A stretch of DNA of 64,000 nt, taken from NCBI GenBank assembly GCA_963792915.1, contig CAWBYD010000009.1:1-64000 (forward strand), given 5' to 3'. The first letter of the stretch is position 1; the number at the start of each line of letters is the position of its first letter. This DNA is from Solirubrobacter sp963792915 (GTDB lineage: Bacteria > Actinomycetota > Thermoleophilia > Solirubrobacterales > Solirubrobacteraceae). This document shows positions 31,453-39,308 of the stretch, piece by piece. The position numbers and the translations under genes were made by a program. A model generated the notes under the pieces. That model was not told the origin of the DNA. It made no database searches and saw only the letters and a program-made list of their open reading frames with translations.

Positions 31453-31503
31453 CCTCCCGGCGCTTTGGGGAAGGAGGTGGCCGTCCGGGAGGGCGCCACC
31501 TCC
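31453..31503 (+). ncRNA. Pseudoknot-like paired region between lon and the ABC exporter
   Basis: CCTCCCGG (31453-31460) can pair with CCGGGAGG (31485-31492), and GGAGGTGGC (31473-31481) with GCCACCTCC (31495-31503). The arms alternate, so together they make an H-type pseudoknot or two exclusive hairpins. AAGGAGGT is buried in one arm. It may be a terminator/attenuator or a translation control element for the ABC gene. Confidence 0.45.
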
Positions 31504-31553
31504 CTTCACCCCCACCGCTGCGTGGCGAGGGGGCGCCCCGACCCGCCGGGCTC

Positions 31554-33269
31554 GTGAAGCGCATCGCGCGCCTGTTCCGGCCGTATCGTGGCCGGCTGTT
31601 CACCGTCCTGTTCCTGATCGCCATCTCGGCGGGGCTCGGGATGGTGTCGCCGTTCCTGCTGCGCGACGTGCTCGACCACGCGATCCCGGAGAACCAGGAC
31701 AAGCTGCTGATCGAGCTCGTCGCCGGCATGATCGGCATCTCGGTCGTCACCGCGGTGCTGGGCGTCGCCCAGACGTGGCTGTCCAACGTGGTCGGCCAGC
31801 GCGTGATGCACGACCTGCGCACGCAGGTCTACCGCCACCTGCAGCGGCTCAGCCTCGCGTTCTTCACGCGCACGCGCACGGGCGAGATCCAGTCGCGCAT
31901 CGCCAACGACATCGGCGGCGTGCAGAACGTCGTCACGAGCACCGCGACGGCGATCGTTTCGAACGTCACGACGGTGATCGCGAGCGTGATCGCGATGATC
32001 CTGCTCGACTGGCGGCTGGCGCTCTTCTCGTTCGCGCTGCTGCCGTTCTTCGTGCTGCTGGCGCGCCGCGTCGGCGCCCAGCGGCGCAAGATCACCACCG
32101 TCAAGCAGGGCGCGATGGCCGACATGTCCTCGCTCGTGCAGGAGTCGCTGTCGGTCTCGGGCATCCTGCTCGGCAAGACGATGGGCCGCGGGCCCGCGCT
32201 GGCCGAGCGCTTCGAGAACGAGTCGGCGAACCTCGCCGAGCTCGAGGTTCGCTCGCGGATGGCGGGGCGCTGGATGATGTCCGCGATCCAGACGACGTTC
32301 GCGGTCATGCCGGCGCTCGTCTACCTGTTCGCGGGGCTCGCGCCCGGCGCGGCGTCGATCGGCACGATCGTCGCGTTCACGACGCTCCAGACGCGGCTGT
32401 TCTTCCCCGTCCAGTCGCTGCTCAGCGTCGCGGTCGACATCCAGACCTCGACGGCGCTGTTCGACCGCGTCTTCGAGTACCTCGACCTCGAGGTGGACAT
32501 CGAGCCGGGCGAGCGCACGCTCACCGACGTGCGCGGCGAGGTGCGCTTCGACGGCGTGTGGTTCCGCTACGGCGAGGAGTGGACGCTCGCGGACGTCGAC
32601 GTGACCGTGCCGCCCGGCACGCGCACGGCGCTGGTCGGCGAGACCGGCGCGGGCAAGACGTCGCTCGGCTATCTCGCGGCGCGGCTCTACGACCCCGAGC
32701 GCGGCGCGGTGCTGATCGACGGGACCGACCTGCGCGAGCTCACGTTCGCGTCGCTCGCCGACGTGGTCGGCGTCGTCTCGCAGGAGACCTACCTGTTCCA
32801 CGCGTCGGTGCGCGAGAACCTGCGTTTCGCCAGGCCCGAGGCCTCCGACGAGGAGATCGAGGACGCGGCGCGCGCCGCGCAGATCCATGACACGATCGCC
32901 GCGCTGCCGGACGGCTACGCCACGGTCGTCGGCGAGCGCGGCTTCCGCTTCAGCGGCGGCGAGAAGCAGCGCATCGCGATCGCCCGCACGATCCTGCGCA
33001 ACCCGCCCGTGCTGGTGCTCGACGAGGCGACGAGCGCGCTCGACGTGGCCACCGAGCGAGCCGTCGGCGTCGCGCTCGAGAAGCTCGCGGAGGGCCGCAC
33101 GACGCTCGTCATCGCGCACCGCCTGTCGACCGTCCGCGACGCCGACCAGATCATCGTGCTCGACCAGGGGCGCGTCACCGAGCGCGGCACGCACGACGAC
33201 CTGATGGCGCTCGGTGGCCGCTACGCCGCGCTCGTCGACCGCGACCGCGGCGCCGAGATCACGGCCTGA
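31554..33269 (+). CDS. ABC exporter, fused permease-ATPase half transporter
   Basis: The 571-residue type IV exporter subunit has six transmembrane helices in residues ~1-300 (RLFTVLFLIAISAGLGMV onward) and a nucleotide-binding domain with Walker A GETGAGKTS, Q-loop VSQETYLF, a signature FSGGEKQR in place of LSGGQ, Walker B VLVLDEATSALD and H-loop IAHRLST. It should form a homodimer or pair with another half transporter; substrate (lipid, drug or peptide) is unknown. The GTG at 31554 is chosen. An in-frame GTG at 31443 overlaps the lon stop but would add a Pro/Gly-rich, hairpin-coded leader. Confidence 0.92.
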   Translation: MKRIARLFRPYRGRLFTVLFLIAISAGLGMVSPFLLRDVLDHAIPENQDKLLIELVAGMIGISVVTAVLGVAQTWLSNVVGQRVMHDLRTQVYRHLQRLSLAFFTRTRTGEIQSRIANDIGGVQNVVTSTATAIVSNVTTVIASVIAMILLDWRLALFSFALLPFFVLLARRVGAQRRKITTVKQGAMADMSSLVQESLSVSGILLGKTMGRGPALAERFENESANLAELEVRSRMAGRWMMSAIQTTFAVMPALVYLFAGLAPGAASIGTIVAFTTLQTRLFFPVQSLLSVAVDIQTSTALFDRVFEYLDLEVDIEPGERTLTDVRGEVRFDGVWFRYGEEWTLADVDVTVPPGTRTALVGETGAGKTSLGYLAARLYDPERGAVLIDGTDLRELTFASLADVVGVVSQETYLFHASVRENLRFARPEASDEEIEDAARAAQIHDTIAALPDGYATVVGERGFRFSGGEKQRIAIARTILRNPPVLVLDEATSALDVATERAVGVALEKLAEGRTTLVIAHRLSTVRDADQIIVLDQGRVTERGTHDDLMALGGRYAALVDRDRGAEITA

Positions 33270-36241
33270 CGCCGCACCACCTGGCCGCCCCAGGTGACGC
33301 GGATCGTCACCGTCTGGCGGCGCCGGTCGCGCCGGGCCAGGCGGATGTGGACGGTGCGCGCGGCGCCGGGGCGGACCGTCGCCGCGGCGCGGCCGAGGCG
33401 CCGCTCGCCGCGCAGCAGCTCGACCGTGAGCCGGCAGGACTGCGCGGCCCGCGCCGGGCACGCGAGCCGCACCGGCACCTTGCCCCCGCGCAGCCGCAGT
33501 GACTGTGCGGGGAGCGCGAGCCGCACCGGCGCCGCGGGCGCCGGCGTCACCGGGAGCGGCGCCTGCGGACCCGGAGCCGGCGCCGGAGTGGCCACCGCCA
33601 CCGGCCGCGACACGACGAATGCCGGATCGGGCCCGATCGCGACGCCCGAGACCGGGCCGGCGTCGTACTTCTGGCCCACGAACCAGTTCGCGGGCAGCGC
33701 GGCGAGGTCGGCGTCGCGGCTCGTGCGCTCGCTACCCGGCGTCGCGGACGCGCGGTCGTTCCAGCGCAGGATGCCGCCGGAGTCGGCAGGGTCCAGCAGC
33801 GCGAACCAGTAGCTCGTGCCCGCGGTCAGCGGCAGCGGCTGGGCGAGCCGGGCCTCGTTCCAGGCGCCCGCGACCGGGTGCTCCACGGGCGCACTGGCGA
33901 GCAGCGCCCCGGCCTCCCCCGCGATGTCCGCGTAGACGCCGAGGATCATCCGCGCGGCCTCGCTGGTCGGGTCCAGGTGCAGCCGCAGCGCGAGCACCGG
34001 TCCCGTGCGCGCGGCGGTCATCGCGTACACCTCGCCGTGGCCCGGGAACGCGCGCGAGAAGGCGCCGGCGTTGACCGCGTCGCTGCCGGCGAAGACGAGC
34101 TCCGGCGGGCGCCCGTAGGTCGCGGTGACCGAGGTGGGCGCGGGCGCGGACAGGGCGTGCGTGGCCGCGCCGCCGTCGCTCCAGTAGCCGAAGACGTACG
34201 ACGCGCCGCCGAGCGACTGCGGGCTCGCCGCGCTCATCGTCGTCTGCGACTTCGCGATCACCGCGCGCGTGAACGGCGTCGCCTGCGCCTCGCCGCCGAA
34301 CGCGACCCGCAGGCCCTCCGGCTCGCTGTGGACGGTCACGTCGACCGTGCGCGGGTCCAGCCGCACGGTCTGGGAGGCGCTCAGGCCGTTCGCGTCGGTC
34401 GCCGTCAGCGTCAGCTCGAGGTGCGAGGGGAACTCGTGGTCGGGCGCCGCGAAATGCCCCGCGGCGACGCCCGCGAAGTCCTGGATGCGGTGGGTGTGGC
34501 ACGAGTCCGGGGCGAGCGCCGAGCAGTGGCGCAGGTCGAGCGTCCAGTGCAGCGCCGCGGCCGGCAGCGCCGCTCCCGACTCGTCGCGCGCCGAGCCGGC
34601 GAACGCGATCTCCTGCCCCACCGCCCAGCCGTCACCGCCCGGGGCGATCGTCACCGCCGGCGGCGTTCCGATCGTCAGCCGCGTCGTGGCCACGCCCGAC
34701 GATCCGCGAGCGTCCGTGGTTTGCAGACCGACGTTCACGTAACCGTGCTTGACGTAGTCGCGCGAGACGTGCGCGCCGGTGGCGTCGTCGTACGCGCCGT
34801 CGCCGTCCAGGTCCCATGCGTAAGTGAGCGCCATTCCGCTCGAGCGCGACCCGTCGAAGCTGTACGTCGAGCCAGCGTGGGAGACGTCGATGCGCGCCAC
34901 CGGCGCGTCGCCGACCGGGGCGATGCGTTGGATCGTGCCGCCGAAGACGTCGGCGTAGTAGAGCGCGCCGTCGGGCCCGACCTGCAGGTCGACGGGCATC
35001 GCGGCGCCCGCCTCGAACGTCTCGACGCGCTGCGGATCGGGCAGGCCGTCCGCCCCGGGGAGCATCGCCCAGATGCAATCGCGCGAATAGTCGGCGAAGA
35101 ACAGCGCCCCGCGGTAGCGCGCCGGGAACGCCGCGGCGTCGTAGAACACGAGCCCGGAGATCGAGGACGAGCCCGCCGGGCAGCCCGCGAGCGCGTCGCC
35201 GTGGCGGTAGGTGAAGTACGGCGCCTCGGTCGCCGCCTGCCCCAGCGCGCGGCACGCGTCCAGCCCCGCGGCGGCATAGCCGTCCTGCACGACGCCGCCC
35301 TCGAAGCACGGCCAGCCGTAGTTGCGCACACGCGAGACGTCCGGGACGCGGTCGATCTCCTCCCACGTGGCGAAGCCGACGTCGCCGGCCCACAGCTCGC
35401 CGGTGCCGGGCCGGAACGTCATGCGGAACGGGTTGCGGAAGCCATAGGCGACGATCCGCCGGCGCACCGCGTCCGACCCGTCCGGGTTGCCGGCGGCCGC
35501 GGCGCCGCTGTCCGGGTCGATGCGCAGGATCGCGCCGTCCAGCGAGGCGGGCAGCGCCGCCGGCCGGCGGTAGGACTGCGCGCGCATGGCGCCGCCGAGC
35601 GCGTCCGGCGGCGCCAGCGACGTCCCCGCCGCGGCCGGGGGATCGCCGCACGGGTTCGCGTCCTGCCCGTAGTCGACGCTGCTGTAGGAGGCGCCGTCGC
35701 CGGCGCTGACGTAGAGGTCGCCGTCGGGGCCGAACGCCAGCGTGCCCATCGAGTGGCTGAGCGACTGGTCGCAGAAGTCATCCAGCAGCACCGTCTCCGC
35801 GCCGTCGGGGGCCAGGCGCGACACGCGCCCCTCGGCGGGGCAGCCGGCGGGCAGCAGCGGGCAGGTGTCGCTCCAGGCCGGCACCAGGTCAGAGCCCGGG
35901 GCGCGGTCGACCGTGTACGCGACGTAGACGTACGGCCGCCCGCGCAGGTAGTCCGGGTCGACCGCCAGCCCCGTGATCCCGCGGTCCCAGCCGTCGAACG
36001 TCTGCAGCCGCAGGTCCGCGAACACCGCCGGCGTGCTGTCGCCCGGCCCGTCGAACTCGTAGACCAGGCCGCCCTTGCCGGCCGCGAACACGTGTCCGTC
36101 GGGCGCGAAGCGCACGGACGTCAGGTACTCGCCGGGAACGCTGTAGGCCGTCGTCTCGGCGAAGCCGGCCGGCGGATCGGCGCGCGCCGCGGCCGGCAGG
36201 AGCAGCACCGCAGCAACCACGGCAAGCAGGGGCCGGACCAT
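33221..36241 (-). CDS. Secreted sorbosone/glucose-dehydrogenase-like protein with PKD and C-terminal modules
   Basis: A 1006-residue exported protein. Signal peptide ~1-21 (AAARA). A six-bladed GSDH beta-propeller occupies ~25-420 (GITGLAVDPDY, YVAYTVDR, SHSMGTLAFGPDGDLYVSAGDG, RNYGWPCFEG, PVDLQVGPDGALYYADVFGGTIQRI). A PKD domain follows at ~425-510 (YSFDGSRSSG...YAWDLDGDG), then Ig-like domains. A ~150-residue module (~690-840) is also present in the neighbouring LamG protein, and a Pro linker leads to a basic beta C-terminus. PQQ- or haem-type sugar oxidation is inferred from family. TAGGCT 8 nt before the ATG overlaps the upstream stop codon. The 3' end overlaps the ABC gene by 49 bp. Confidence 0.85.
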   Translation of the reverse strand: MVRPLLAVVAAVLLLPAAARADPPAGFAETTAYSVPGEYLTSVRFAPDGHVFAAGKGGLVYEFDGPGDSTPAVFADLRLQTFDGWDRGITGLAVDPDYLRGRPYVYVAYTVDRAPGSDLVPAWSDTCPLLPAGCPAEGRVSRLAPDGAETVLLDDFCDQSLSHSMGTLAFGPDGDLYVSAGDGASYSSVDYGQDANPCGDPPAAAGTSLAPPDALGGAMRAQSYRRPAALPASLDGAILRIDPDSGAAAAGNPDGSDAVRRRIVAYGFRNPFRMTFRPGTGELWAGDVGFATWEEIDRVPDVSRVRNYGWPCFEGGVVQDGYAAAGLDACRALGQAATEAPYFTYRHGDALAGCPAGSSSISGLVFYDAAAFPARYRGALFFADYSRDCIWAMLPGADGLPDPQRVETFEAGAAMPVDLQVGPDGALYYADVFGGTIQRIAPVGDAPVARIDVSHAGSTYSFDGSRSSGMALTYAWDLDGDGAYDDATGAHVSRDYVKHGYVNVGLQTTDARGSSGVATTRLTIGTPPAVTIAPGGDGWAVGQEIAFAGSARDESGAALPAAALHWTLDLRHCSALAPDSCHTHRIQDFAGVAAGHFAAPDHEFPSHLELTLTATDANGLSASQTVRLDPRTVDVTVHSEPEGLRVAFGGEAQATPFTRAVIAKSQTTMSAASPQSLGGASYVFGYWSDGGAATHALSAPAPTSVTATYGRPPELVFAGSDAVNAGAFSRAFPGHGEVYAMTAARTGPVLALRLHLDPTSEAARMILGVYADIAGEAGALLASAPVEHPVAGAWNEARLAQPLPLTAGTSYWFALLDPADSGGILRWNDRASATPGSERTSRDADLAALPANWFVGQKYDAGPVSGVAIGPDPAFVVSRPVAVATPAPAPGPQAPLPVTPAPAAPVRLALPAQSLRLRGGKVPVRLACPARAAQSCRLTVELLRGERRLGRAAATVRPGAARTVHIRLARRDRRRQTVTIRVTWGGQVVRRQAVISAPRSRSTSAA

Positions 36242-36249
36242 CCGGCGCG

Positions 36250-36255
36250 AGCCTA
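36250..36255 (-). promoter_or_regulatory. -10 hexamer TAGGCT overlapping the LamG stop codon
   Basis: The LamG gene's TAG stop forms the first half of TAGGCT, 8 nt before the ATG at 36241. The downstream gene may thus have its own leaderless promoter inside the operon. Confidence 0.4.
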
Positions 36256-37566
36256 CCGCCGCGCGCGGTGGTGCGGGCCGGCGGCGCGGTAGTGCACCCG
36301 GCCGGCCCCGCGGCCGGTCCCGCCGCGCGCGGCCGCGGCGCGGTTCGCGCGCGTCACCGGGGTGACCATGTCCGTCCGGATCTCGGCCAGCGAGAGCGGC
36401 CGCGCGTAGACGCGCAGCTCGTCGAGGCGGCCCTTCAGCCACTCCCGCCAGAGCGCGTTGCCGCCGAAGCGCAGCGGATCGATGCTGGTCGGCAGCGGGC
36501 CGGTGTGGGCGACGCTGGTCCGCGGCGAGCCGTTGATGAACAGCCGCAGGTCGGCGCCGTCGTAGGTGACCGCGACGTGGCTCCAGCGGCGCAGCCGGAG
36601 CCTCGCGTCGGTCCACTGTTCCCCCGCGACGTGCCCGCTCGCCCTGCCGCCGCCGTAGAGGCCCCACGCGAGGCCCTGGCCGGATTCCTTGACCGCGAGC
36701 GTGCGCAGCGCGCCGCCGGCGGTGGGGTTGACCCACGCCTCGACGGTGATGGCGCTCGTGAGGTCGAGCGACGGCGAGTCGGGGATCGTCACCCAGTCGT
36801 CGTGGCCGTCGAACCTCAGTCCGTGCCCGAACATGCCGGCCCCGCGCTGCGCGCCCGCGATCGTGCCCGTGTTGCCGAAGCCGGAGCTGTCGACGGCGCT
36901 CGCGCCGCCCGCCTCCTCGAAGCCCCATGCGCCGACCGGCCCGGCGGGCGTCGGCGCCGGCGTGGGCGCCGGGGTGGGCGAGGGCGTCGGGCTGGTCGTG
37001 GCCACCGGCGTCGGCGTCGGCGCCGGGACCTCGAAGGCGTAGCCGGACACCGGGCCGCCGGTGTCGTTCTTGAGCGCCGGCGTGCCCCACTGGGCCGGCA
37101 GCGTCGTGAGGTCGAACGTCGCGCTGCTGCGCTCGAGGTCGCGGGTCGTGCCCGGGCGGTCGATCCACAGCAGCCTGCCGGTCGCGTCGCGCGGGATGAA
37201 GAGCACGAACCAGTACGGGGTCGCGGCGGTCATCGGCACGCCGCTCGTGAGCGGCACCGAGTTCCAGGCGCCCGCGACGGGCTGCGTGATCGTCGCGCTG
37301 CCCAGCAGCGACCCCGGGTTGGAGTGGTCGTCCGAATAGACCGAGAGCACGACCTTCGACGCGGAGTTGCCGGCGTCGAGCCGCAGCGCCAGGCCGCCGG
37401 CGATCCCGTCGCGCGCCGCCACCATGCGGTAGGCCTCGGCTCGGCCGGGGTTGATCGTGCCGAGGTTCGTGCCCACGACGTCCGATCCCGCGAGCGGCGC
37501 GGCGTGCGCAGCGGCCGGGAAGAGCGCGATGACGGCGGCGGTCAGCAGCAGCGCGAGTCGGATCAC
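36253..37566 (-). CDS. Secreted LamG/concanavalin-like lectin domain protein
   Basis: A 437-residue protein from GTG 37566 with a signal peptide (IRLALLLTAAVIALFPAAAHAA). A ~150-residue module (LAGSDVVGTNLGTINPGRAEAYRMVAA... to GGPVSGYAF) is similar to one in the next gene. A Thr/Pro linker (PTPTPVATTSPTPSPTP) follows, then a LamG jelly-roll at ~230-400 (GAWGFEEAGGASAVDSSG, FDGHDDWVTIPDSPSL, VEAWVNPT, WSHVAVTYDGADLRLFING, RLDELRVYARPLS) that likely binds glycans. An Arg-rich tail ends the protein. TACCGT lies 7 nt before the GTG. Confidence 0.85.
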   Translation of the reverse strand: MIRLALLLTAAVIALFPAAAHAAPLAGSDVVGTNLGTINPGRAEAYRMVAARDGIAGGLALRLDAGNSASKVVLSVYSDDHSNPGSLLGSATITQPVAGAWNSVPLTSGVPMTAATPYWFVLFIPRDATGRLLWIDRPGTTRDLERSSATFDLTTLPAQWGTPALKNDTGGPVSGYAFEVPAPTPTPVATTSPTPSPTPAPTPAPTPAGPVGAWGFEEAGGASAVDSSGFGNTGTIAGAQRGAGMFGHGLRFDGHDDWVTIPDSPSLDLTSAITVEAWVNPTAGGALRTLAVKESGQGLAWGLYGGGRASGHVAGEQWTDARLRLRRWSHVAVTYDGADLRLFINGSPRTSVAHTGPLPTSIDPLRFGGNALWREWLKGRLDELRVYARPLSLAEIRTDMVTPVTRANRAAAARGGTGRGAGRVHYRAAGPHHRARR

Positions 37567-37573
37567 GCGGGCG

Positions 37574-37579
37574 ACGGTA
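37574..37579 (-). promoter_or_regulatory. -10 hexamer TACCGT of the LamG gene
   Basis: TACCGT on the minus strand lies 7 nt before the GTG at 37566, fitting a leaderless transcript and supporting this start. Confidence 0.4.
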
Positions 37580-37696
37580 CGCTCCCGGCCGCGCGGCCAC
37601 CACTCGCACGTTCGTCCACGCTTGATTTCCTTCACGTGTCGATCTGCGCCGGGCTCGTTCGTCGCCCTGGTTGAACCCACTCCAGGAGGTATCGCG

Positions 37697-38095
37697 ATGC
37701 GCTTCATGATCATCCGCAAGGCCGACGCCGACACCGAGGCGGGCAAGCAGCCGTCCACCGAGCTGATCGCCGCGATGATGCGCTACAACGAGGAGCTCGT
37801 GAAGGCCGGTGTGATGGTGGCCGGCGAGGGGCTGCACCCCAGCGTCGACGGCGCGCGGATCTCGTTCAAGGGCGGCACGACGACGGTCACCGACGGCCCG
37901 TTCGCCGAGGCCAAGGAGCTGATCGCGGGCTTCACCATGATCGACGTGAAGTCGCGCGACGAGGCGCTCGAGTGGGTCCGCCGCTGGCCCGAGCCCGACG
38001 TGGAGCTCGAGCTGCGCCAGGTCTTCTCGGCCGACGAGTTCTGCAACGTGACGCCGGACCTCGTGGAGCTGGAGGCGCGTCTGCGCGCGAGTTAG
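37697..38095 (+). CDS. YCII-related DGPF-domain protein, partner of ECF42 sigma
   Basis: The 132-residue ferredoxin-like fold protein begins MRFMIIRKADADTEAG and contains the DGPF motif (TVTDGPFAEAKELIAGF), then WVRRWPEPDVELELRQVF. DGPF proteins are nearly always coded next to ECF42 sigma factors and are their main targets and partners in several actinobacteria and proteobacteria. A strong ribosome site AGGAGGT is 6 nt before the ATG, unlike most genes here. The sigma gene follows after 13 bp. Confidence 0.93.
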   Translation: MRFMIIRKADADTEAGKQPSTELIAAMMRYNEELVKAGVMVAGEGLHPSVDGARISFKGGTTTVTDGPFAEAKELIAGFTMIDVKSRDEALEWVRRWPEPDVELELRQVFSADEFCNVTPDLVELEARLRAS

Positions 38096-38108
38096 TCTCC
38101 ATGGCCGC

Positions 38109-39308
38109 GTGACGGAGACGCAGCGGGCGATCGAGGCGGTCTGGCGGGTCGAGTCGGCCCGTCTGATCGCGGGGCTGGCGCGGATGGTGCGCGACGTCAG
38201 CTTCGCCGAGGAGCTCGCGCAGGACGCGCTCGTCGCGGCGCTCGAGTCCTGGCCGGAGAGCGGCGTGCCCGGCAACCCGGGCGCGTGGCTGATGACGACC
38301 GCCAAGCGCCGCGCGATCGACCAGCTGCGCCGCCGCGCGGTGCTCGAGCGCAAGTACGCCGAGCTCGCGCGCGAGCCGTCGGGGGACGAGCCCGGCGACG
38401 ACCTGCTCGGGCTGCTCTTCATGACCTGTCACCCGCTGCTCTCGCCCGAGGCGCGGGTGGCGCTGACGCTGCGGCTGCTCGGCGGGCTCACGACCGAGGA
38501 GATCGCACGCGCGTTCCTCGTGCCCGAGGCGACCGTCGCGCAGCGGATCGTGCGCGCCAAGAAGAAGCTCGCCGACGCGGCGGTGCCGTTCGAGGTGCCC
38601 GAGGAGCTCGAGGCCCGGCTCGCGTCCGTGCTCGAAGTCGTCTACCTCGTATTCAACGAGGGCTACTCGGCGACCGCGGGCGAGCGCTGGATGCGCCCGG
38701 AGCTGTGCTTCGACGCGCTGCGGCTCGGGCGCATGCTGGCCGAGCTGGCTCCGCGCGAGCCCGAGGTCCACGGGCTGGTGGCGCTGATGGAGCTGCAGGC
38801 CTCGCGGCTGCGCGCGCGGATCGGGCCGGGCGGCGAGGCGGTGCTGCTCGCCGATCAGGACCGCGCGCGCTGGGACTTCCTGCTGATCCGGCGCGGGCGC
38901 GCGGCGCTCGAGCGCGCGCGGCGGCTGGGCGCGAAGCCCGGCCCGTACGTGCTGCAGGCGGAGATCGCGGCCTGCCACGCATCCGTCGGGGACACCGACT
39001 GGGTGCGGATCGCGGCGCTCTACGAGGCGCTCGCGCGGATGATCCCGTCGCCCGTGGTCGAGCTCAACCGCGCCGTCGCGCTGGGCCGCGCGTTCGGGGC
39101 GGAGGTGGGGCTGGCACTCGTGGACTCGCTCGCCGACGAGCCGGTCCTGCGCGGCTACCACCTCCTGCCCGGCGTCCGCGGCGACCTGCTGGCCGCGCTG
39201 GGCCGGCACGACGAAGCGTGCGCCGAGTTCGCCCGCGCTGCGGCGCTGACCGCCAACGAGCGCGAGCGCGACGTGCTGCTGGCGCGTGCGCGCGGCGGTC
39301 AGGCGTAG
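38109..39308 (+). CDS. ECF42-group RNA polymerase sigma factor
   Basis: A 399-residue sigma factor. Regions 2 and 4 are in the first ~180 residues (AEELAQDALVAALESWPESG, GAWLMTTAKRRAIDQLRR, LGGLTTEEIARAFLVPEATVAQRIVRAKKKL). A ~220-residue C-terminal extension with a TPR-like/DUF6596 pattern follows (VYLVFNEGYSATAGERWMRPELC, LNRAVALGRAFG, HLLPGVRGDLLAALGRHDEA). The extension is diagnostic for ECF42 and is needed for activity; no anti-sigma gene is expected. GTG start. It is co-transcribed with the DGPF protein. The signal is unknown. The 3' end overlaps the convergent kinase by 10 bp. Confidence 0.93.
   Translation: MTETQRAIEAVWRVESARLIAGLARMVRDVSFAEELAQDALVAALESWPESGVPGNPGAWLMTTAKRRAIDQLRRRAVLERKYAELAREPSGDEPGDDLLGLLFMTCHPLLSPEARVALTLRLLGGLTTEEIARAFLVPEATVAQRIVRAKKKLADAAVPFEVPEELEARLASVLEVVYLVFNEGYSATAGERWMRPELCFDALRLGRMLAELAPREPEVHGLVALMELQASRLRARIGPGGEAVLLADQDRARWDFLLIRRGRAALERARRLGAKPGPYVLQAEIAACHASVGDTDWVRIAALYEALARMIPSPVVELNRAVALGRAFGAEVGLALVDSLADEPVLRGYHLLPGVRGDLLAALGRHDEACAEFARAAALTANERERDVLLARARGGQA

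Noticed and set aside
29119..31515. A 798-codon open frame antisense to lon
   Set aside because: It has only Leu/Asp/Arg/His-biased composition and no domain, while the plus strand encodes a complete Lon.
33221..38422. A single 1733-codon open frame on the minus strand
   Set aside because: Only 33221-36241 has signal peptide, domains and family motifs. The upstream part antisenses the LamG, DGPF and ECF42 genes and is Arg/Ala/Pro-rich shadow sequence, as expected in GC-rich DNA.
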